Of a stretch of 64,000 nt of DNA, positions 7,321 through 15,174 are shown piece after piece (the stretch's first letter is position 1; each line of letters begins with the position of its first letter). Source of the DNA: Terriglobia bacterium (lineage in GTDB: Bacteria > Acidobacteriota > Terriglobia > Terriglobales > Acidobacteriaceae). The stretch spans positions 124,001 through 188,000 of the forward strand of contig JAIQGL010000018.1 in assembly GCA_020072585.1 (NCBI GenBank), written 5' to 3'. The translations under genes were made by a program, and so were the position numbers. The notes under the pieces are model-generated. The model was not told the DNA's origin. It was given only the letters and a program-made list of their open reading frames with translations, and did not search any database.

Positions 7321-9807
7321 ATGAGGAAAGCTATGAGCATGATTTCAACGCAATGGTTGTCCAGGCTCTTTTTGTCATCTCTATTGTGCTTGGCCGCCCA
7401 GTTCGCATTCTCAGGTAAAGCCGCAGGCAAAGATGCCGAAAAACCAGCAGTTTTGGAAAAACAGGCCGTACACATCAAGCAGTTTACAAAACCCCCGGTA
7501 ATGAATGGCAAGCTGGACTCCGAATGGAATGACGCTCAGGTCTCCACGGAATTCTTTGAAGTGGCACCCTTGGGCAACGTTCCCGCGCCTGTAAAAACGA
7601 TTGCTTATCTGGGGTACGATGCAGGAAACCTGTACTTTGCATTTCACTGTTATGACCCTCATCCCGGCTCTATCAGGGCCGCGGTGACGGGACACGACAA
7701 AATCACTTTTGATGATTTCGCGGGTATATATGTTGACACTCGCGGCGACGGCCGGCACGCCTATGAATTTACAGTCAACCCGCGCGGCGTGCAGATGGAT
7801 GCCGTACGTACTGAAGGTCAGAATGAAGATTTCACATGGGATGGAACATGGACCAGCGCGGCCAGTGTCACGGATGACGGATATATCGTTGAGGGCAAAA
7901 TACCTTTCGCAAACCTGATGTATTCCGCCAAACCCATCCAGGACTGGAAATTTCTGTTAATACGCATGTGGCCCAGAAGCCGGAGCAGCGTTGCAATGGT
8001 CAATTTCAAAATGGATTACAAGAATCCATGCCTGATCTGTCAATTCCCTGACTTGCAAGGTGTGGAGCACATTCAAGGTTCAGAGCATGCTTCCCTCAAC
8101 AATTTTTCAATCCAGTCCACTCTGACCTTCCACCGAACTGACCGGCCATTGCAACTGAGGAACCATCCGAATGTCGCGGCAGATCCGGGCGCTTCCATTA
8201 AGTGGGCACCCTTACCCGGTACTCAGATTGAGTTCACCGCAAACCCGGATTTCAGCCAGGTTGAAGCGGACGTCAACCAGTTGGCAATCAACAATCGTTT
8301 TGTCCTGTTCTTCCCGGAAAAGCGGCCGTTTTTCCAGGAAACCAATGACACATTTCGGGCGCCGGGCACTCCCGGTGGATTTGCATTTGACAGTCCTGGG
8401 GGCATTGCTGGGGGCAATAGCGGCCAACCGCTCAACCTGTTCTATAGTCGCTCCATTGCCCAGCCGATTGCCGCAGGGAAGGTAACGCAGAGATTTGCAA
8501 GCGGGCAGTTCTCATTTCTTTGGGCAACTGACGAGCTGCCGACGATCGTAGTGCCCAACCCGAACGGCTCTTCTGTATTTCAATTGCCGGGAGAAAGCGT
8601 TGATACCGTGGCCCGGTATGACATGAACCTGCCGAAACATTCCTCGCTTGGATTTTCATTGCTGGACATGCAATCAGGCGGAGGGCACAGCATCGTTGCA
8701 TCAACGGACGTTCTACTCCGCCCATTTGCCCACCTTGACATCACTGGACAATATGCACATTCGGACGCGGATGCGTTAGGTTCCCCCGAACTGCTGGCGG
8801 CTTTTGCAGGGCGCGGACTGAAAGGCGATGCCTTTAACGTTCAGGCGAGCGCTCGCGGATCTTTCTATAACTTTCAGACCGGATATTCAGACATAGGCCG
8901 TGATTTTCGGTCAGACCTTGGGTTTGTTCAACAGACCGACCTTCGCACGTTGGATACCTCCGGCACCGTGCAATGGATTCCCGAAGCGAACCCCGCGATC
9001 ACACGCATCGGGCTGGCGTTCCGCTTCGTCGACTCTTATAACCATAACGGTATCTTGATGGAGCGGACCTATGTCGCAGGAATACTAGGCGTAATGAGGG
9101 GACAAATCCACACCCGCCTTCATGCCGTCTTCAGCACGCAGACGGTCAGTGGTATCCAGTTTGACGGACAGAGAAGGATCATCGGTGAACTGCAAAGCCG
9201 TCCCACCAAGTGGATGCTGCCTCTGAATGCCACATTTATTGTCGGCGATCTGGTGGACCTGGTGAACGTGCGCCGTGGCCGTGGCTATTCTCTCGGACTT
9301 GGTGGTGTTATCCGGCCCGCACCCCAGCTTTCTTTCACGCTAGACACATCGCGTGAGAGGTTGGAACGGAAAGACACCGGTGCGGAGGTCTACCATGCCC
9401 AGATCGCACGAGTGAATACTCAATATTATTTTTCCAAAAAAGCGGACGTCACTTCAATTCTTCAGTACAGTTACGTTGCGCGCAATCCGCACCAGTATGT
9501 GGTGCCGGTCCTGCGTAGCAACCATACGCTCAATTCGTTTTTCCTCTTTAACTACAGAATTAAGCCCCCGATTTCAATCACCCTCGGCTATAACGATTCG
9601 TTCGTTGGCCCAAAAGCGGCCCGCTTCTTCGATACGACTCATCCAATCGACGATCCCAATCATCCCCAGAACGCTGGCTCTTGTGCCATAGATGCGTCTG
9701 TTGGCATGGCCGGCTTCCAGGGGAGCGCCAACGGACTAGCAGGACAGAGTGTGACATCTCGATGCCGCACTGTGTTTGTGAAAGTCGGATATACGTTTCA
9801 CCCATAG
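7321..9807 (+). CDS. DUF5916 protein: CBM9-like domain plus predicted outer-membrane barrel
   Basis: An 828-residue exported protein with an N-terminal signal peptide (hydrophobic segment about residues 12-32). Residues about 55-240 form a CBM9-like sugar-binding beta-sandwich (PPVMNGKLDSEWNDA, then YDAGNLYFAFHCYD). The rest has the DUF5916 hallmark FFPEKRPFFQE and many alternating aromatic/hydrophobic beta strands ending in an aromatic-rich C-terminus (VKVGYTFHP), as in outer-membrane barrels. Such proteins are common in Acidobacteriota and Bacteroidota. A role in binding or uptake of glycans is inferred only. The start could be the ATG at 7321 or at 7333, and both have purine-rich boxes. 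Confidence 0.85.
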   Translation: MRKAMSMISTQWLSRLFLSSLLCLAAQFAFSGKAAGKDAEKPAVLEKQAVHIKQFTKPPVMNGKLDSEWNDAQVSTEFFEVAPLGNVPAPVKTIAYLGYDAGNLYFAFHCYDPHPGSIRAAVTGHDKITFDDFAGIYVDTRGDGRHAYEFTVNPRGVQMDAVRTEGQNEDFTWDGTWTSAASVTDDGYIVEGKIPFANLMYSAKPIQDWKFLLIRMWPRSRSSVAMVNFKMDYKNPCLICQFPDLQGVEHIQGSEHASLNNFSIQSTLTFHRTDRPLQLRNHPNVAADPGASIKWAPLPGTQIEFTANPDFSQVEADVNQLAINNRFVLFFPEKRPFFQETNDTFRAPGTPGGFAFDSPGGIAGGNSGQPLNLFYSRSIAQPIAAGKVTQRFASGQFSFLWATDELPTIVVPNPNGSSVFQLPGESVDTVARYDMNLPKHSSLGFSLLDMQSGGGHSIVASTDVLLRPFAHLDITGQYAHSDADALGSPELLAAFAGRGLKGDAFNVQASARGSFYNFQTGYSDIGRDFRSDLGFVQQTDLRTLDTSGTVQWIPEANPAITRIGLAFRFVDSYNHNGILMERTYVAGILGVMRGQIHTRLHAVFSTQTVSGIQFDGQRRIIGELQSRPTKWMLPLNATFIVGDLVDLVNVRRGRGYSLGLGGVIRPAPQLSFTLDTSRERLERKDTGAEVYHAQIARVNTQYYFSKKADVTSILQYSYVARNPHQYVVPVLRSNHTLNSFFLFNYRIKPPISITLGYNDSFVGPKAARFFDTTHPIDDPNHPQNAGSCAIDASVGMAGFQGSANGLAGQSVTSRCRTVFVKVGYTFHP

Positions 9808-9864
9808 CGCAAGCGTTCACTTCTTCGCCACGTATTCAAAGCGAATTCAGAATGGAGACTGCAC

Positions 9865-11421
9865 ATGTCAATGCCACACTCACATGAACGTTTATTCAAA
9901 AGCCTCAGATCAAAGTTGCCGGGCGTTCTTGTTTTCTGCATGATGCTCCTGACCGGGTGCGGGAAAAATGGTAACGGTGGAGCAATCAATATAGGATCGA
10001 ACAGCAACGATGGGTCAGTGGCAAATGCTGTTGTGGCCTGGAACAACATGAACCTGACCGCGATCCGGACCTTACAAGGGTGCCGGCCGGGCTTCACCAC
10101 GCCTGCCACATGCGTCAAGCCTTTCCCAACCGTCGTTTCCCGGACACTGGCAATCACTCAAACCTGCGTTTTTGATGCCTGGGCTGCTTATGATGACAAG
10201 GCCAAAGCCACGGTCCTGGGGACTGCCTTGCGACGTCCGGCCGCGGAACGTACTCTGGGAAATAAGAGCAAGGCAATCAGTTTTGCGGCTTACAGATGTC
10301 TAGCCGATCTCTTTCCTGACCAGTTATTCCGATTCAGATCGGAAATGTTGACATTGGGATTTAACCCTGATGACACCAGCAATGATCCGGCAACTCCCAG
10401 CGGGATTGGCAATCTGGCTGCAGCTTCCGTACTGAATTTCCGCCATCATGATGGCTCCAACCAATTGGGTGATCTTCATGCAGGCATTTATACCGACTAC
10501 TCCGGATACGTCCCTCTCAATGATCCGGACCATATCAACAACCCCGACCACTGGCAACCTCTTCACGTTCCAGACGGGCAAGGCGGATTTCTGGAACCCG
10601 CCCTCACTTCTTTCAGTACGCCGTTTTGGGGACGTGTGGTCCCGTTTGCCCTGCTAAGCGGTTCACAGTTTCGCCCTGGTCCTCCCCCATCATTTGTCAC
10701 AGATCCAGCTGGATATAAAGCGGAAGTCGACGAATTGGTAAACATCAGCGCAGGTCTGACGGATGAACAAAAGGCAGTGGCGGAATACTGGTCGGACGGT
10801 CCCGCGTCAGAAACGCCTGCTGGTCACTGGTTGCTGTTTGCGCAGTTCATATCATCGCGCGACCACCATACCCTGGATGATGATGTGAAAATGTTTTTTG
10901 CTGTGAGTAATGCCGTCTTTGATGCCGGCATCGCCGCATGGGATGCGAAACGATTTTACGATTCTGTACGTCCGATTACCGCTACCCGGTTTCTGTACGC
11001 AGGCAAGCAAATACAGGCGTGGGCTGGCCCAGGCTTGGGTACTCGGACGATCAACGGTGGGGTCTGGTTTCCATACCAACGCGATATAGTCACTACGCCA
11101 CCTTTTCCGGAATACGTATCCGGCCACAGCACATTTAGTGCTGCGGCCGCTCAAGTGCTTTTCCGCTTTACCGGCAGCGACAACTTTGGCGATGCGGCCA
11201 AGGTACTCAAGGGCAGCTCAAATATTGAGCCCGGCATTACACCTTCTCACGATGTCCTCTTGTCCTGGCCCACCTTTTCAAGCGCCGCCGATGAGGCAGG
11301 CATCTCTCGCCGTTTTGGCGGCATTCATTTCGCCGATGGCGACATGATGGGAAGGACCCTGGGACGCCAGGTCGGCGAGCAGGCATGGAACAAAGCATTG
11401 ACGTTTATCAATGGTCTCTAG
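9865..11421 (+). CDS. Vanadium-dependent haloperoxidase-family lipoprotein (PAP2 superfamily)
   Basis: 518 residues. An N-terminal lipoprotein signal with lipobox LLTGC puts the acylated Cys at residue 32. The C-terminal half carries the vanadate/phosphate site of the PAP2 superfamily: a KxxxxxxRP motif (KRFYDSVRP), YVSGHSTFSAAA, and SRRFGGIHFADGD with the catalytic His. This fits bacterial vanadium-haloperoxidase-like enzymes, which oxidise halides with peroxide. A phosphatase activity of the same fold is the alternative. It follows the DUF5916 gene by 57 bp and may be co-transcribed. Anchoring in the envelope is inferred from the lipobox. Confidence 0.85.
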   Translation: MSMPHSHERLFKSLRSKLPGVLVFCMMLLTGCGKNGNGGAINIGSNSNDGSVANAVVAWNNMNLTAIRTLQGCRPGFTTPATCVKPFPTVVSRTLAITQTCVFDAWAAYDDKAKATVLGTALRRPAAERTLGNKSKAISFAAYRCLADLFPDQLFRFRSEMLTLGFNPDDTSNDPATPSGIGNLAAASVLNFRHHDGSNQLGDLHAGIYTDYSGYVPLNDPDHINNPDHWQPLHVPDGQGGFLEPALTSFSTPFWGRVVPFALLSGSQFRPGPPPSFVTDPAGYKAEVDELVNISAGLTDEQKAVAEYWSDGPASETPAGHWLLFAQFISSRDHHTLDDDVKMFFAVSNAVFDAGIAAWDAKRFYDSVRPITATRFLYAGKQIQAWAGPGLGTRTINGGVWFPYQRDIVTTPPFPEYVSGHSTFSAAAAQVLFRFTGSDNFGDAAKVLKGSSNIEPGITPSHDVLLSWPTFSSAADEAGISRRFGGIHFADGDMMGRTLGRQVGEQAWNKALTFINGL

Positions 11422-11466
11422 CGCGCTACGCCTGATGCTGTGTTACCGCCGGTGTGGATCTTGTCC

Positions 11467-11787
11467 TCACCGGCGTTGCTCCACTTCGCGGTATCTCTTC
11501 AGAATGATCAGCAGATTCCCACCAAGCACAGCAGTGCCAACCACACCTGGCAGTAGCAGGCCATACCACACACCCCAAGGTTGCTGATCGCTCAATGCCA
11601 CGATTCCCGTGACCAGAAGTATGATTGCCACCACCCATAGGCTAACCCACGACTTAACGATGAATCCCTTGGCTTTGCCCTGAGGGACGAGCCATGCCGC
11701 CAGAGCTCCCAACCCCAATGCAATAGCGCCAAACGTAACGCCCGTAACCCACGAAAATCGATTCGGATCAAACCATGGTTCTATCAT
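11467..11787 (-). CDS. Small integral membrane protein, unknown
   Basis: 106 residues with three predicted membrane helices (about 14-35, 45-66 and 72-95) and a basic C-terminal tail (KRYREVEQRR). AGGAG precedes the ATG by about 10 nt. It lies downstream of the sigma-54 activator gene in the same orientation with a 114-bp gap, so it could be read from the same transcript. I recognise no specific family. Accessory membrane proteins of immunity or transport type can look like this, but that is speculation. Confidence 0.7.
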   Translation of the reverse strand: MIEPWFDPNRFSWVTGVTFGAIALGLGALAAWLVPQGKAKGFIVKSWVSLWVVAIILLVTGIVALSDQQPWGVWYGLLLPGVVGTAVLGGNLLIILKRYREVEQRR

Positions 11788-11901
11788 GACTTTTTTACTC
11801 CTTTATCCGCGACATGCGGAGCATTCAAATATTTTGCTTTTGCCCGCAATCTCACCATCGCAGCAGCAAAACTATTGTAGCCAATCTTCATCGGCTAACG
11901 T

Positions 11902-13554
11902 TTAGCTCAGCGCGGGTATTCCGCCTCCAACGGATGGTTTTGGCTGATACGGGAACTGCTCAATTCCTGCCAGTTCGTCGCGAACGGAACCGGCGATTCC
12001 CAGGGCGCGAGTATAGCGATGGAACGTTGTTTTGGGCAGACCAAGACTTTCCCGAGCCGATTTGATATTCCAATTGTGCTGCCGCAGACGGGCAAGAATG
12101 AGTTCCCGCCCAAAAGTTTCCAGAGCTTCGCGCATGGGAACATCCCCCACCAACAAGGCCCCGGCTTTGGGGTTCCATTCTTCTTTTGCGATGTTCGGTA
12201 TGACCCGGTTAAACAAAGCTGCATCAATCGAGCTGCCTGACTTTACATGCGTAACCAGCAGAGAGCATATTCTGGCCAACTCTCGCACGTTACCCGGCCA
12301 CGAATAGCCAACCAGCATTTTCAATACGTCAGCATGGAGGCTTAGAATTTTTTTCTGAGTGCGCTTTTCGTTGTAAGCGATGAAATGACGGACTAGCGCA
12401 GGAATGTCCCATGGACGCTCCCGTAACGGCGCCAGACGGATCGCCTGAGTACGAAAACGATCCAGCAGATCGGGACGCATCCGGCCTTCAGCAACAGCAC
12501 GGTCGGGATCACAGTTAGTGCCTAAAACCACCTGGACATCAATTCTCTGCTCTCGGGTTTCCCCAAGCGGAACAACGGTGCGGTTCTCCAGTACGCGAAG
12601 TAACGTTCCCTGCGCTTTGAGAGAAAGATCGCCGATCTCATCAAGAAATAGTACACCGTGGTCCGCCGCCCGAAACAGGCCAGGCTCATTGGCCAGAGAT
12701 CCGGTGAAAGACCCCTTCTTGTGGCCAAAAAAACGCGCGGTTGCCAGTTCATCTGTAATTTCGGCACAATTCACCGCCACATAGGGACGGTTGCGGCGCG
12801 CACTATAAGCGTAGATGTAGCGGGTTACCAGGTCCTTGCCAGTTCCCTTTTCACCCAGGATAAGGATGGGATCAGGATCTGGGGTACTCGCGGCTGGAAT
12901 ATAAATTTCGTGCAACTCCTGTCGCAATGCCTGCGTTTGCACTGATACGCCAATCAATTCTGGAGCATTCTCCGGCGTTTTGATGTCGATTGATTTAGCT
13001 TCGGTTTCGATTTCAGCTTGTGTCTGTGGGAAGCCAAGGTTGAGGACCTGCCCAAGCGCTAGCGCGTATGGAGTAACCCACTCTCTTGCCACCGCTTCAA
13101 ACTCAGGATTGCCCTCCATTTCTTTTTCAAAATGCAGAACGGCCGCCGGCGCATCAAGAACCGGATCAATAATTGGAATGCAAAGAACACACAGATTGGG
13201 CGAGATTCGCTCGATTGATCCTGCTTTCGTAGGAACCGTTCCCTGAGCGCACCACTGGCTGAAAATTTTCCAGATTCGACTCGTAGCAGGGTCTTCCAGA
13301 TCAGTACCGCTCTCGACCGCGCGAATCTGTTGCGGACTCATTCCATAATGGCACAGCGCCTCCAGCCGGGTTGCAGCCGGGTGGTGCCGAACCAGAAACA
13401 ATCCACCGCGAGCAACTCCTAGTCCTTTGGCCGCTGACTCAAACGATGAGGAAACAGTCTCCTCGGCTTGGCTGGGGTACGATATCCCCCGGAGCAATAT
13501 GGACAATCCCGTGAACAAAGACTCCTGATCGTAAGAAAAGCCTATGGCACCCAT
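11902..13554 (-). CDS. Sigma-54-dependent transcriptional activator (GAF-like, AAA+, Fis HTH)
   Basis: About 550 residues. The N-terminal region (about 15-185) resembles a GAF sensory domain. The central AAA+ domain has Walker A GEKGTGKD, the sigma-54 contact loop as GSFTGS instead of GAFTGA, Walker B GVLFLDEIGDL, and the R-finger region DLLDRFRTQAIRL. The C-terminal Fis-type HTH is WNIKSARESLGLPKTTFHRY. There is no receiver domain, so it should respond to a ligand rather than phosphorylation. I chose the third of three consecutive ATGs because AGAGG lies 7 nt before it; 13569 is the longest start. Upstream are a strong sigma-54-type promoter and a pair of palindromes, so the gene itself seems to be under enhancer control. 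It adjoins the lanthipeptide operon. Confidence 0.9.
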   Translation of the reverse strand: MGAIGFSYDQESLFTGLSILLRGISYPSQAEETVSSSFESAAKGLGVARGGLFLVRHHPAATRLEALCHYGMSPQQIRAVESGTDLEDPATSRIWKIFSQWCAQGTVPTKAGSIERISPNLCVLCIPIIDPVLDAPAAVLHFEKEMEGNPEFEAVAREWVTPYALALGQVLNLGFPQTQAEIETEAKSIDIKTPENAPELIGVSVQTQALRQELHEIYIPAASTPDPDPILILGEKGTGKDLVTRYIYAYSARRNRPYVAVNCAEITDELATARFFGHKKGSFTGSLANEPGLFRAADHGVLFLDEIGDLSLKAQGTLLRVLENRTVVPLGETREQRIDVQVVLGTNCDPDRAVAEGRMRPDLLDRFRTQAIRLAPLRERPWDIPALVRHFIAYNEKRTQKKILSLHADVLKMLVGYSWPGNVRELARICSLLVTHVKSGSSIDAALFNRVIPNIAKEEWNPKAGALLVGDVPMREALETFGRELILARLRQHNWNIKSARESLGLPKTTFHRYTRALGIAGSVRDELAGIEQFPYQPKPSVGGGIPALS

Positions 13555-13689
13555 CATCATTCCTCTCATTCTTTAGCTGCGAAGAGGTCGTCTGGCGTCA
13601 CTACGAAATACCAGTTCCGCATTTCTCAAATCTGATTAGTGCTTCTGGATTCCGTTAAGCAGCCATCGTGCTTCATGCACCTACTTGGT

Positions 13690-13707
13690 GTGCAAGAGTA
13701 TTGCCAA
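13690..13707 (-). promoter_or_regulatory. Sigma-54-type promoter for the activator gene
   Basis: On the minus strand the sequence reads TTGGCAATACTCTTGCA, close to the -24/-12 consensus TTGGCAC-N5-TTGCA. The invariant GG is at 13705-13704 and GC at 13693-13692, exactly 10 nt apart. The predicted start lies about 125 nt before the activator start codon. Confidence 0.65.
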
Positions 13708-13757
13708 TCCATTTCATTGAATTAACAGGCTTTTAAGCGAATTCCATAAGATTTTTC

Positions 13758-13793
13758 TGTCCGACACCGGACGCTCCATTCCAGCCATGGACA
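13758..13793. promoter_or_regulatory. Paired enhancer-like palindromes (sites G and H)
   Basis: Two 16-bp imperfect palindromes start 20 bp apart: TGTCCGACACCGGACG (13758-13773) and ATTCCAGCCATGGACA (13778-13793). They match TGTCCA-N4-TGGACA with 3 and 2 mismatches. They lie 65 bp upstream of the GC element of the sigma-54 promoter at 13692. This is the weakest pair in sequence but has the same 20-bp register as the others. Confidence 0.55.
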
Positions 13794-13865
13794 ATCGCAG
13801 AAGAAATCCTGCCCGAATGGAACCATATTGAAATGAATGGCGCAAAAACCTGAAAGAGTCAGCAC

Positions 13866-15152
13866 TCAGATGATTGTTTCTAACAGCAAAACAGAGGGGA
13901 AAAGGTCAGGGTAGTTCAATCGAAGCAAGGTATAGCCCACCCCGGCAAGCCCAAGAAATAAAGATGGATTTTTTTCAGGCAAGGCAGCTTGATGATCAGA
14001 TGGGTGAAAACGGAAACCTGAGGTGGCCGCACGTGCCAGGAGTTGCATAGCCAACTGGCGGGCGTGTGCCGTTAGCTGCAACCGGCCCAGGACGCTGCCT
14101 GCAATATTCATAATCTCAACCCGGCCAAAATTACCGCAGCAAAGATGATCGACCGGACCTTCAGGAAGCATGCGGGTAATACGCAGCGCTTGTTCCAGAT
14201 CGTGACGCAACGCATGTGAATCGATGGCGATCATACTGCCTAAAATGCCAAGCGCCACTCCGGGCGCGCCCTCACACCAAGAAGCCTTGCTCAACGGCAG
14301 ATTGCAGCGCGGATCAAACCAGGTTTGAAGTTCAGGCATGTAAAGGGTACGTTCGAAAGCAAACCCTTCAATGGCGGCATCACGAAACTCTTCATGTCCG
14401 GTGTACTGAAAAAGACGGATCAAAGCATACGCAATACCCGCGGCGCCATGTGCAAACCCCGACAGCGGAAGTGAATCAACCGCCGCCCAGGCCCGCGGCC
14501 CTGAGTTATAGGAAACGCGTTTCTCAAGAAGCCGCCTGCCGCAAAGGAGCGCAAGCTCAGGTGCTATGCCGCTGTCCATTCCCATGGCGGTCACTTCTTC
14601 AATGAATGAGAGCAGTGCCAGCAATGTTCCGGCACAGCCACACCTGACATCAAGACGTTCTTCCGTCATGATCTGGCCCGGGGTAATGCTGGTTGCCGCT
14701 TCGCGGGCAGAATCAAGAAGTTCAGGCATCTTCAACCACGCCGCAAGTTGCACGCAAGCATAAGGAAGAGAACCTACACCGGCAAGCCCACCAGTTCCAT
14801 TGCCCGTGTGGCGGGCGTCGCCAGAGATGGCGACAGTCTGCTTGATCGCGAGGCGTAGCCGGGCAGCGGAACGAAGTGCCAGATCGCGGGCATCCTGGTT
14901 ATTTGTTGCAAAGTAATAGGCGGCCAGAAATAGTGCTGTCCCGGAGATACCATCGTAAAGCTGCGGACCTTCTGGGGTAGGAGATCTTCTCGCATCGTGA
15001 ACCGAAACATTTAAAGCTGTGCGAGCCGCGCCACCAGTTTCACTGGCGATTGAATTCTCACCAACCCGGCGGAAAATGCCTACAAGCGCTTCGGCTACTT
15101 CGTCCCGCTCTTCACCGGCACCATTGCCCTTGTCTTTATCGTTCTTTGCCAA
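13866..15152 (-). CDS. Stand-alone lanthionine synthetase C-like cyclase with CCG zinc motif
   Basis: 428 residues forming a LanC-type alpha/alpha toroid with repeated GxxG turns (LYDGISGTALFL, GFAHGAAGIAYAL, FLGLAGVGYTLL). The zinc site is visible: Cys293 in SWCEGAPG, then Cys338-Cys339 in HLCCGNFG. Two adjacent Cys followed by Gly is the CCG signature of a subset of LanM cyclases such as ProcM, where zinc has three Cys ligands. The usual His is absent. It should catalyse Cys addition to dehydro-amino acids. The start is a TTG at 15152 preceded by GGAGG, and no ATG lies near. It follows lanKC by 22 bp. It would supply the zinc cyclase activity that LanKC lacks, or act on another peptide. Confidence 0.9.
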   Translation of the reverse strand: MAKNDKDKGNGAGEERDEVAEALVGIFRRVGENSIASETGGAARTALNVSVHDARRSPTPEGPQLYDGISGTALFLAAYYFATNNQDARDLALRSAARLRLAIKQTVAISGDARHTGNGTGGLAGVGSLPYACVQLAAWLKMPELLDSAREAATSITPGQIMTEERLDVRCGCAGTLLALLSFIEEVTAMGMDSGIAPELALLCGRRLLEKRVSYNSGPRAWAAVDSLPLSGFAHGAAGIAYALIRLFQYTGHEEFRDAAIEGFAFERTLYMPELQTWFDPRCNLPLSKASWCEGAPGVALGILGSMIAIDSHALRHDLEQALRITRMLPEGPVDHLCCGNFGRVEIMNIAGSVLGRLQLTAHARQLAMQLLARAATSGFRFHPSDHQAALPEKNPSLFLGLAGVGYTLLRLNYPDLFPSVLLLETII

Positions 15153-15174
15153 TGGTCCTCCGATCCTGTGAGCA

